DNA from: Synergistaceae bacterium
GTDB lineage: Bacteria > Synergistota > Synergistia > Synergistales > Synergistaceae
Length of the DNA stretch: 6,910 bases
NCBI GenBank assembly: GCA_031274465.1
Contig: JAISQC010000087.1
Coordinates: 1 to 6,910 of the forward strand
Direction of reading: 5' to 3'
The position numbers and the translations under genes were made by a program. The notes beneath the pieces are model-generated. The model did no database searches, was not told the DNA's origin, and saw nothing but the letters and a program-made list of their open reading frames with translations. This document shows, one piece after another, positions 1 through 5,766 of the stretch. Numbering within the stretch: the first letter of the stretch is position 1; each line of letters begins with the position of its first letter.

Positions 1-891
1 GTCATCCATGACTGCGACGCTTCCCCTATGGCGTATGTCGGCAAGCTTCCGTCCGGGGGGGATCTCATCGTCAACAAACTCGCGCTGGAGGCGGACCTTT
101 TGGTGGCCGAGGGCTTTATTGAACCTCACTTCTTCGCCGGCTACTCCGGGGGCAGGAAAAGCGTTCTTCCGGGCGTCGTGAGCAGGAAGACGGTTCTCTA
201 CAACCATAACGCGGAGTTCATAAACAGTCCCCTCGCCCGGACCGGCATAGTAGAGGGCAACCCTATTCACGTCGATATGCTCTATGCGGCCCGGGCCGCC
301 CGCCTGGCCTTCATCTGCAACGTGGTCATCAATTCCCGAAAAGAGGTGGTCTACGCCGTGGCCGGCGATGTGGACCTGGCTCACCGTGCCGGCCGGGATT
401 TTCTCGCCGGCAGGTGCCGGACCAAAGCCATCCCCGCGGATATCGTCGTCAGCACCAACGGCGGTTATCCGCTGGATCAGAATATTTATCAGGCGGTCAA
501 GGGCATGACCGCGGCGGAGGCGACGGTCAGGAAGGGCGGGGTCATCGTCATGCTCGCCCATTCGAACGACGGGCACGGGGGCGAGGCGTTTTACGAAACC
601 TTCGTGAGGGAAAAAGACCTCGAGCGGATGACGGAGACCTTTTTGAAGACGCCGAAAAACGACACGCTGCCCGACCAATGGGAGTCTCAAATTTTGGCCA
701 GGATTTTGCGGCATGCCCATGTCGTTTACGTCTCGAGCGCGCCGGACGACATGGTCAGGGAATTTCAAATGACCCCTGCCCATTCCCTGGGAGAGGCGCT
801 GGGGAAGGCGGAGGAAATTCTGGGCAATCCCCAGGCAACGGTCACCGCCATCCCAGACGGCGTCGCGGTGATCGTGACGCCCGAAATTTAG
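1..891 (+). CDS. larA: Nickel-pincer lactate racemase family protein (LarA), 5'-truncated
   Basis: This is the C-terminal two thirds of a LarA-family (DUF2088) racemase. The frame is open from base 1, so the gene starts upstream; the ATG at 28 is internal. The 296 visible codons compare with roughly 420 residues for the family. LarA interconverts L- and D-lactate in the cytoplasm using a nickel-pincer nucleotide bound covalently to a lysine. The signature is clear: EPHFFAGYSGGRK then LYNHN. The His (127-129), Lys (157-159) and second His (205-207) are spaced 10 and 16 residues apart, exactly as His174, Lys184 and His200 of the Lactiplantibacillus plantarum enzyme. The N-terminal part holding the substrate-side His108 is outside the window. 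Some homologues act on other 2-hydroxyacids such as malate, so the substrate is inferred from the lactate permease gene downstream. Probably cotranscribed with it across a 115-nt gap. The stop is TAG at 889-891. Confidence 0.92.
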   Translation, partial: VIHDCDASPMAYVGKLPSGGDLIVNKLALEADLLVAEGFIEPHFFAGYSGGRKSVLPGVVSRKTVLYNHNAEFINSPLARTGIVEGNPIHVDMLYAARAARLAFICNVVINSRKEVVYAVAGDVDLAHRAGRDFLAGRCRTKAIPADIVVSTNGGYPLDQNIYQAVKGMTAAEATVRKGGVIVMLAHSNDGHGGEAFYETFVREKDLERMTETFLKTPKNDTLPDQWESQILARILRHAHVVYVSSAPDDMVREFQMTPAHSLGEALGKAEEILGNPQATVTAIPDGVAVIVTPEI

Positions 892-922
892 AAGAGCTGA
901 TTAATGCCAATTCGATTTCAAA

Positions 923-939
923 TTGTATGAATCCCCCAA
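923..939 (+). promoter_or_regulatory. Possible second, degenerate operator for the GntR regulator
   Basis: The larA-lctP gap contains TTGTATGAATCCCCCAA. Its left half, TTGTATG, is identical to one half (minus strand) of the palindrome in front of the GntR-type gene. The right half keeps only C and CAA of the expected mirror. It fits the looser pattern TTGNATGNNNCNNNCAA. I saw no good sigma-70 promoter next to it, so this is a suggestion only. Confidence 0.25.
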
Positions 940-989
940 ACGGCGTTTTGCCGCTCTGGGACGCGAGGTCTGACCGAAAATTCAACGCG

Positions 990-995
990 AAGGTG
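990..995 (+). promoter_or_regulatory. Ribosome binding site deciding the permease start
   Basis: AAGGTG lies 11 nt before the ATG at 1007. A GTG at 995 is in frame but overlaps this Shine-Dalgarno-like sequence and has none of its own at a suitable distance. The ATG at 1007 is therefore preferred. The spacing is on the long side, so the call is moderate. Confidence 0.45.
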
Positions 996-1006
996 TGATT
1001 ATATTA

Positions 1007-2731
1007 ATGTCAGTAACGATGTTGGCGGTTATCGCTTTAATCCCTATCCTGGTTGCCCTGGTACTGATGGTGTGGGCGCGCATGGGCGCCGTGAAAGCCA
1101 TGCCTATCGCCTGGGCCTCATGCGCGCTTGCGGGAGTGCTGGTATGGAAACTTCCGGCGTCCTATATCGCCGCTCTCAGCCTGCAGGGCGTAAGCAGTGC
1201 GTTGAGCGTGTTGATAGTTGTTTTCGGCGCTCTGCTCATCCTTCATACCCTGCAATATTCCGGCGGTATGGAAACCATCCAGTACGGCATGCAGGGCATC
1301 AGCAGAGATATGCGAGTGCAGGCTATCATTATCGGATACATGTTCAGCGCCTTTATCGAGGGCGCCGCAGGTTGGGGAACACCGGCAGCTCTGGCCGCGC
1401 CCCTGCTGATGTCTCTGGGTTTCCCCCCTATGGCGGCGGCGATTCTTTGCCTGGTCTTAAACTCCTTTCCAGTCCCCTACGGCGCCGCTGGAACCCCCAT
1501 TTTGACGGGCTTCGGCACGTCTATCCGCGGTGTGATAGAGGCGGCTGTGGCGGAGGGGAGCTTTCAGTCGGCGGAACAAGTCCTGAAGACCATAGGGGAG
1601 ACAGTCACTCTGATGCAAGTTCCGATGGCCTTCATCCTTCCTATTTTCATGCTGGGCTTCATCACCCGTTTCTTCGGACCTAACCGTTCCTGGCGCGACG
1701 GCTTTGCCGCGTGGAAGTTCTGCCTTTTCGCCGCGATTTCCTTTTCCGTTCCCTTCATGCTTCTGGCATGGACTTTAGGGCCTGAACCCCCCTCGCTGGT
1801 GGGCGGATTGGTTGGGCTGGGCATAGTCATGTACGGCGCCAAGCACGGGTTTTGCGTGCCAAAGGACGTATGGACCTTCGGGGATGTTTCCAAGTGGGAA
1901 AATGATTGGACCGGTCAGATAGCGTACTCCGAAAAAGGAGTCCTCAAGCCTCACATGAGCCAGTTAATGGCCTGGACGCCTTATATCCTGATCGGCGCCA
2001 TCCTGGTGTTGACCCGTCTCGACGCCTTACCCTTCAAGACCTGGATGAACAGATACGGAGTATTGGCCTTCAGCAACATTCTGGGCTATGAAATGGTCAG
2101 CGACAACAGCATCAAACTGCTCTATCTGCCCGGAACCATTCCCTTTATGCTTATCGCGGTTCTGACGGTCGTGATGCACAAGGTTCCTGGAGATAAAGCG
2201 GCAAGGGCATGGAAAGACACTTTTGTAAAGATGAAGGCCGCAGCCATATCCCTCATCGCCTCCGTGGCTCTGGTGAAGATCTTCCAGGGTTCGGGATTCA
2301 ACCCCGCTCTGGCGGAAGATGTGGCGGCGGGGACCGCGGAGTATCTGCCCTCCATGCCCCTGGCAATGGCGACCGCAATGACTGATCTTTTCGGCGGCAT
2401 ATGGCCTATGTGCGCTTCTTATGTGGGCGGTCTCGGGGCCTTCATCACCGGTTCCAACACCGTGTCGAACATGCTCTTCGGCATGTTCCAGTGGGGCGTC
2501 GCGGCTCAGCTTGGGCTCTCCCGGATAGTGATCGTGTCGGCCCAAGCCGCGGGCGGAGCCATGGGCAACATGATCTGCGTACACAATGTCGTAGCGGTGT
2601 GCGCGGTCGTAGGTCTTTCGAACCGGGAAGGGGATATCATCAAAAAGACCTTTTGGCCCTTCCTGCTTTACGGCGCGGTAGTGGGCGCGATGACTTACTT
2701 CTTGATCGGCGTCGGATTTTCCGCGTTCTGA
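1007..2731 (+). CDS. lctP: L-lactate permease (LctP/LldP family)
   Basis: This is a polytopic inner-membrane carrier of the lactate permease family (TC 2.A.14), expected to import lactate, and in some members glycolate, with protons. It has 574 residues from the preferred ATG, close to the usual length of about 550. Hydrophobic segments fill nearly the whole chain. Family signatures are visible: FIEGAAGWGTPAALAAPLL at about residues 116-134, then NSFPVPYGAAGTPI, GAFITGSNTVSNMLFG near 477-492, and a C-terminal AQAAGGAMGNMICVHNVVA block. It sits 115 nt downstream of the racemase gene and 152 nt upstream of a GntR/FCD regulator, an arrangement suiting uptake and racemisation of lactate. The alternative start GTG 995 would add four residues. 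No frameshift or missing segment is seen. The family is certain; the exact substrate is inferred. Confidence 0.95.
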   Translation: MSVTMLAVIALIPILVALVLMVWARMGAVKAMPIAWASCALAGVLVWKLPASYIAALSLQGVSSALSVLIVVFGALLILHTLQYSGGMETIQYGMQGISRDMRVQAIIIGYMFSAFIEGAAGWGTPAALAAPLLMSLGFPPMAAAILCLVLNSFPVPYGAAGTPILTGFGTSIRGVIEAAVAEGSFQSAEQVLKTIGETVTLMQVPMAFILPIFMLGFITRFFGPNRSWRDGFAAWKFCLFAAISFSVPFMLLAWTLGPEPPSLVGGLVGLGIVMYGAKHGFCVPKDVWTFGDVSKWENDWTGQIAYSEKGVLKPHMSQLMAWTPYILIGAILVLTRLDALPFKTWMNRYGVLAFSNILGYEMVSDNSIKLLYLPGTIPFMLIAVLTVVMHKVPGDKAARAWKDTFVKMKAAAISLIASVALVKIFQGSGFNPALAEDVAAGTAEYLPSMPLAMATAMTDLFGGIWPMCASYVGGLGAFITGSNTVSNMLFGMFQWGVAAQLGLSRIVIVSAQAAGGAMGNMICVHNVVAVCAVVGLSNREGDIIKKTFWPFLLYGAVVGAMTYFLIGVGFSAF

Positions 2732-2752
2732 CCGGTCTTGATTTCGGTCTGC

Positions 2753-2773
2753 CAGGTGCAGGTTCTGCAACTG
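2753..2773 (+). repeat. Imperfect inverted repeat after lctP
   Basis: CAG-G-TGCAG-GTT-CTGCA-A-CTG forms a hairpin of five plus three pairs with one G/A mismatch and a three-base loop. It lies 22 nt after the permease stop. It has no following T-run, so it is not a classical intrinsic terminator. It could be an mRNA 3'-end stabilising hairpin, a weak or Rho-assisted terminator, or chance. Confidence 0.3.
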
Positions 2774-2806
2774 ATCATCATGGTAATTGAGGGTAAACGC
2801 TGTCCC

Positions 2807-2835
2807 TTGCAATGAAACGGCTTCGCTGTTATGCT
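2807..2835 (+). promoter_or_regulatory. Sigma-70-type promoter of the GntR-family gene
   Basis: A -35 box TTGCAA (2807-2812) and a -10 box TATGCT (2830-2835) are separated by exactly 17 bp. Each box matches the consensus at four of six positions. Transcription would start near 2842, leaving an untranslated leader of about 40 nt before the ATG at 2884. This promoter would let the regulator be expressed independently of larA-lctP. Confidence 0.55.
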
Positions 2836-2852
2836 TTGCATGTAGCATACAA
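2836..2852 (+). promoter_or_regulatory. Probable autoregulatory operator (17-bp palindrome)
   Basis: TTGCATGTAGCATACAA is an imperfect palindrome of form TTGNATGNNNCATNCAA, with six symmetric pairs around a central position. It directly follows the -10 box and covers the expected transcription start, so a bound dimer would block initiation. FadR-subfamily GntR proteins typically bind short palindromes of this size and often repress their own gene. The site is seen directly; assigning it to this regulator is inference. Confidence 0.5.
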
Positions 2853-2883
2853 AAAACAAATAAATCGTGGGGAATCGATTCAC

Positions 2884-3570
2884 ATGGAACGACAGATTTT
2901 TTCGCCGGCAAATACACCCAACCTAAGGGAAATAGTCTACGAGAGAATTAAGGAGGCGATCGTCTCCGGCCTCATTCCCGCCGGTTCCAGGTTATCGGAA
3001 ATGGAGCTTTCAAAGCAGTTCGACGTATCGCGAACTCCCGTCCGGGAGGCGATTCGCCAGCTCGCGGAAACCGGGCTCGTCCTGCTCACGGCCCGCAAGG
3101 GAGCTTATGTTTTGCTGCCCACTCCGAAGGACGTATGGGATCTCTACGAGATTCGCACGGCCCTTGAGCTGATCGCTATAGACCACATCTGTGCCGACCC
3201 ACCGAGAAAGGCGCTCTCGCGCATGAGAAAATCGTTCGAGGCTGTCTCTAACGATTGGGACGCCAAGAAATTCATGACCATGGACGAGGAATTTCACTCC
3301 GACATGTCGAAAAACGCGAGGAACGACTTCCTCAACCTCATGCTGGAGAAGGTGGGGGCGATAATCCAGATATGCAGACACTACGCGATAGGAGTGATAC
3401 CGAAGGTCAGTTCGTCAATGGAACACATAGCGATAATCGACGCCGTTCTTGACGGAGACTCAAAGACCGCGAGGGAGAAGATGAAGACGCATCTCGCCAA
3501 TACGAGAGACGGTCTTCTGGAATATATATCCAGTCATCCCGAAGTTTCGCGAAACCCCGAGGACAAGTGA
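2884..3570 (+). CDS. GntR-family (FadR/FCD subfamily) transcriptional regulator
   Basis: This 228-residue DNA-binding protein has an N-terminal winged helix-turn-helix (about residues 14-78). The core is SEMELSKQFDVSRTPVREAI, typical of GntR proteins. A helical FCD ligand-binding domain follows (about 85-215). The usual metal/ligand residues of FCD domains are present: Asp134 and His138 in MDEEFH, His181 in MEHIAI and His203 in KTHLAN. This predicts a metal-dependent pocket for a small carboxylate, as in LldR-type lactate regulators. An upstream in-frame ATG at 2812 would add 24 residues, but it lies within the promoter, ahead of the predicted transcription start. The ATG at 2884 has GTGGGGA (2867-2873) ten bases upstream and begins where relatives usually begin. 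Its place after the lactate permease suggests control of larA-lctP; the effector cannot be read from sequence. The stop is one base from the stop of the convergent gene. Confidence 0.92.
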   Translation: MERQIFSPANTPNLREIVYERIKEAIVSGLIPAGSRLSEMELSKQFDVSRTPVREAIRQLAETGLVLLTARKGAYVLLPTPKDVWDLYEIRTALELIAIDHICADPPRKALSRMRKSFEAVSNDWDAKKFMTMDEEFHSDMSKNARNDFLNLMLEKVGAIIQICRHYAIGVIPKVSSSMEHIAIIDAVLDGDSKTAREKMKTHLANTRDGLLEYISSHPEVSRNPEDK

Positions 3571-3579
3571 TCTACTTGT
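3563..3579. repeat. Small inverted repeat spanning the convergent stop codons
   Basis: ACAAGT and ACTTGT are separated by GATCT. They span the TGA (3568-3570) of the regulator and the TAG (complement of 3572-3574) of the opposite gene. The six-pair stem is weak and AT-rich, and neither side has a T-run, so it is not a standard terminator. It is noted because no other 3'-end signal is visible between the two genes. Confidence 0.3.
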
Positions 3580-4369
3580 ACACCTTCACCTCTCCTCCGC
3601 GGACCCACCCCTTTCCTGTCCTGCCGTCGACGTAGTACCAAGTCGTCCCGTTGCCGTCACGGGTCTCCTTTGTCACATAGACTACGGCGTTGTAGGGCAT
3701 CCTGACCAAAATTGGGGAGTTGGGCGAGGGGTCCTTTCTGCACGCCGCGTTAGAGGCGCTTATGACTCCGCCATACCGTATATTGTACACTTTGACATAG
3801 TTCTCGCCGGATGGTTTCGGAGGCGTCGGCGCGGTGGGCTGGGGCGTTTGAGGCGTTTGCGTATTGGCGCGCGCGGAGTCCGAATTGGGCGCCAAAACAG
3901 GCGCCTGCGCGGCTGAAATCGACGAGACCTGCGATTTAAGAGGTGAAAGGCTCAAATGTCCCGTTTTGAAGTAGTTCAGGCCCATCGAGGCGCTGTAACC
4001 GACGCTCGCCAGAAACAGCATCGCGCTCAGGAACCTCCCCAGGGACGGAAGGGATCTCGACTTTTTCTTTTTCATCGCCACAAAGCAGTATTCGAGGGTC
4101 TCTCTCGTGCTGGAGGCTCGCAGCCCCGGGTTGACCTTCTCCGGAGACGGCGGAGGCGGAGAGACGATATTCAGCTCATCGTCGTACCTTCTGCGTGAAA
4201 GAGGGTTCCTGAGACATTCGTAAGCTTCGTTGATATCCCTGAGTATGGAGGACTGCGCCCCGGTGGAGTTTATCACGCCGAGACTGTAGCGGTACGCTCT
4301 TTCTATGTCTTCCTGCGCCGCTGTCCTTACGATACCGAGAATGAAGTAGTAGTCCTTGAAGTTCGTCAT
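3572..4369 (-). CDS. Membrane protein: HPD-less J-like domain, one TM helix, SH3-like domain
   Basis: I recognise the parts but not the family. Residues 5-66 resemble a J-domain: DYYFILGI at the start, IERAYR in helix II, and INEAYECLRNPLSRRRYDDE in the third and last helices. The catalytic HPD, which stimulates Hsp70 ATPase, is replaced by Asn34-Ser35-Thr36, so classic DnaK stimulation is unlikely. A Pro stretch and a basic cluster (Lys100-Lys103) precede one hydrophobic segment (about 110-131). That predicts a cytoplasmic N-terminus and an extracytoplasmic C-terminus. A Thr/Gln/Pro linker (about 165-188) leads to an SH3-like (SH3b) domain at about 195-265, with NAACRKDPSPNSPIL and the terminal GKGWVRGGEV strand. 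Such domains often bind peptidoglycan or peptides. The start is the ATG at 4369, because GAGGAG sits 11 nt before it; the in-frame GTG at 4381 overlaps that site. It is third in the minus-strand block, 74 nt after rarA. A structural or envelope role is only a guess. Confidence 0.85.
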   Translation of the reverse strand: MTNFKDYYFILGIVRTAAQEDIERAYRYSLGVINSTGAQSSILRDINEAYECLRNPLSRRRYDDELNIVSPPPPSPEKVNPGLRASSTRETLEYCFVAMKKKKSRSLPSLGRFLSAMLFLASVGYSASMGLNYFKTGHLSLSPLKSQVSSISAAQAPVLAPNSDSARANTQTPQTPQPTAPTPPKPSGENYVKVYNIRYGGVISASNAACRKDPSPNSPILVRMPYNAVVYVTKETRDGNGTTWYYVDGRTGKGWVRGGEVKVYK

Positions 4370-4380
4370 CCGTAAGCTCA

Positions 4381-4386
4381 CTCCTC
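4381..4386 (-). promoter_or_regulatory. Ribosome binding site of the J-like/SH3 gene
   Basis: On the minus strand GAGGAG stands 11 nt upstream of the ATG at 4369. It is one of the strongest Shine-Dalgarno matches in the window. It rules against the in-frame GTG whose first base is 4381, which lies within it. Confidence 0.6.
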
Positions 4387-4443
4387 AAGCTTTATGACAT
4401 CGTAAAATCGCAAAGAGCGTCACTCCCAAGGCCGCGTAAATGT

Positions 4444-5766
4444 CTATTCGTCCTCTGAGAAGCGTTTCCAAAGGCGTTTTAACCTGTCGCTCATTTTCGT
4501 CTCGGCGCCGATCTTGCCGGGGTGATAAAATCTTGCCGGCTTTGGCAGATACTTCTGCGGGACCCAGTGCCTCGGATCATCGTGCGGATAAATATACCCT
4601 TCGCCGTCATTTCGCAGATGATATGGCACCTCCATAATATCCCCGGCGGCGACGGCTTTTTCTGCCGCGCTTATCGCCAGATAGGCGGAGTTGCTTTTAA
4701 GCGCCGCTGCGAGGTATACGACGGTCTCCCCCAGAATCAGATTAGCCTCCGGCAGGCCGACCCGGTCACAGGCGGAAGCGCAGCTTTCGGCCAAAATTAG
4801 TGCGAGGGGGTCCGCCAGCCCCACATCCTCCGCGGCCAGTATGCACAGCCTTCGGCATATGAAGCGCACGTCGTCCCCGGAGGCGAGCATCCGGGCCAGC
4901 CAATAGAGCGCCGCGTCCGGGTCGGAACCTCTGATGCTCTTGATCAGGGCGGATATGACGGAATAATGATCGGCGCTCGCTCTGTCGTATCGCAGGCTTC
5001 CCCTTCCGGTGGCCTCGTCGACCGCTTTCCTGGTGAGGACGCTCCCTCCCCCTATGGCAACGCCCGTGACAGCGGCTTCGAGGCGTGTCAGCGCCTGTCG
5101 CGCGTCTCCGCCCGTGAGCGAGGCTATGTGGAGCAGAACGTCGTCGTCCGCGGAAACGCCGAATTTGCCGAGCCCGCGCTCCCCGTCGGAAAGCGCGCGT
5201 CCGAGCAGCCTGACTACGTCGTCCGTCCCGAGCGGTTCTAGGGTGTACACGATCGTCCTGGAGAGAAGGGTCTTGTTTATCTCGAACCATGGGTTCTCCG
5301 ACGTCGTCCCTATCAGTATGATGTCTCCGCGCTCGACGGCGGGCAAAAGGACGTTCTGCTGGCCGCTGTTCAGGTGGTATATTTCGTCCACGAATGCGAT
5401 GGCGTTTCTGCCGCCCGAGGCGTTCTTGAATTTCACCGCGTCGTCCAGAAGATCGCGAAGCTGGGATACCTTCGCGCTGACTGCGTTTATCTCCATCAGT
5501 TTTCGTTTCGTGGCGCTCGCCATAATGCGCACGAGGGTGGTCTTGCCGACGCCGGGATTGCCGTAGAGTATGCAGCTCGGCGGTCTGCCCGCGTCTATCA
5601 TCGCGCGAAGCGGTTTGCCGCGTCCGATTATATGTTCCTGGCCGGCGTATTCGTCGAGAGTCCGGGGGCGCATTCTCTCGGCGAGAGGCGCTTCGAAGGT
5701 TTTTTCGCCGGATTCCGGCTCGGCCTTCCCGCCGAAATCGCCAAATAGCTCGAAAGCGTCACCCAT
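4444..5766 (-). CDS. rarA: Replication-associated recombination protein A (RarA/MgsA), AAA+ ATPase
   Basis: RarA is a conserved tetrameric AAA+ ATPase, related to clamp loaders and eukaryotic WRNIP1, that acts at stalled replication forks and gaps. The 440 residues match the usual length. Visible in order: the N-terminal PLAERMRPRTLDEYAGQEHI block, Walker A GNPGVGKTT (69-77), Walker B AFVDEI (Asp127, Glu128), sensor 1 GTTSENP (153-159), the arginine finger in LLSR (Arg170) and sensor 2 GGDARQAL (219-226). The MgsA-type C-terminal region follows from about 260, with GSDPDAALYWLARML and AAEDVGLADP, then the conserved end PYHLRN...YIYPHDDP...YLP. After Walker B the usual His-Arg-Phe-Asn reads Tyr-His-Leu-Asn. 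The ATG overlaps the end of the HAD gene by 8 nt with no strong ribosome site of its own, so translation is probably coupled. The stop is TAG; 74 nt separate it from the next gene, with no clear terminator between. Confidence 0.96.
   Translation of the reverse strand: MGDAFELFGDFGGKAEPESGEKTFEAPLAERMRPRTLDEYAGQEHIIGRGKPLRAMIDAGRPPSCILYGNPGVGKTTLVRIMASATKRKLMEINAVSAKVSQLRDLLDDAVKFKNASGGRNAIAFVDEIYHLNSGQQNVLLPAVERGDIILIGTTSENPWFEINKTLLSRTIVYTLEPLGTDDVVRLLGRALSDGERGLGKFGVSADDDVLLHIASLTGGDARQALTRLEAAVTGVAIGGGSVLTRKAVDEATGRGSLRYDRASADHYSVISALIKSIRGSDPDAALYWLARMLASGDDVRFICRRLCILAAEDVGLADPLALILAESCASACDRVGLPEANLILGETVVYLAAALKSNSAYLAISAAEKAVAAGDIMEVPYHLRNDGEGYIYPHDDPRHWVPQKYLPKPARFYHPGKIGAETKMSDRLKRLWKRFSEDE

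Noticed and set aside
941..953. CGGC-GTTTT-GCCG hairpin between larA and lctP, considered as a terminator
   Set aside because: The stem is only four pairs and no T-run follows; too weak to call.
414..998. Plus-strand open frame of 194 codons overlapping larA
   Set aside because: It is out of frame with LarA, which has a full family signature; the translation is low-complexity Arg/Gly-rich and lacks motifs.
2730..2749. GACCG...CGGTC inverted repeat at the lctP stop
   Set aside because: Five pairs with a ten-base loop and no T-run; likely chance.
2812..2883. N-terminal 24-codon extension of the GntR protein from ATG 2812
   Set aside because: It lies in the promoter and before the predicted transcription start, and relatives begin near the ATG at 2884.
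2027..2917. Long minus-strand open frame (296 codons) opposite lctP and the following gap
   Set aside because: It is antisense to a clear permease, rich in His, Arg and Gly without hydrophobic or domain pattern, and crosses the GntR promoter; it is a shadow of GC-rich codons.
5009..5566. Plus-strand open frame of 185 codons opposite rarA
   Set aside because: It lies fully within the RarA coding region, whose motifs are intact; the Ser/Arg/Pro-rich translation is typical of an antisense shadow.
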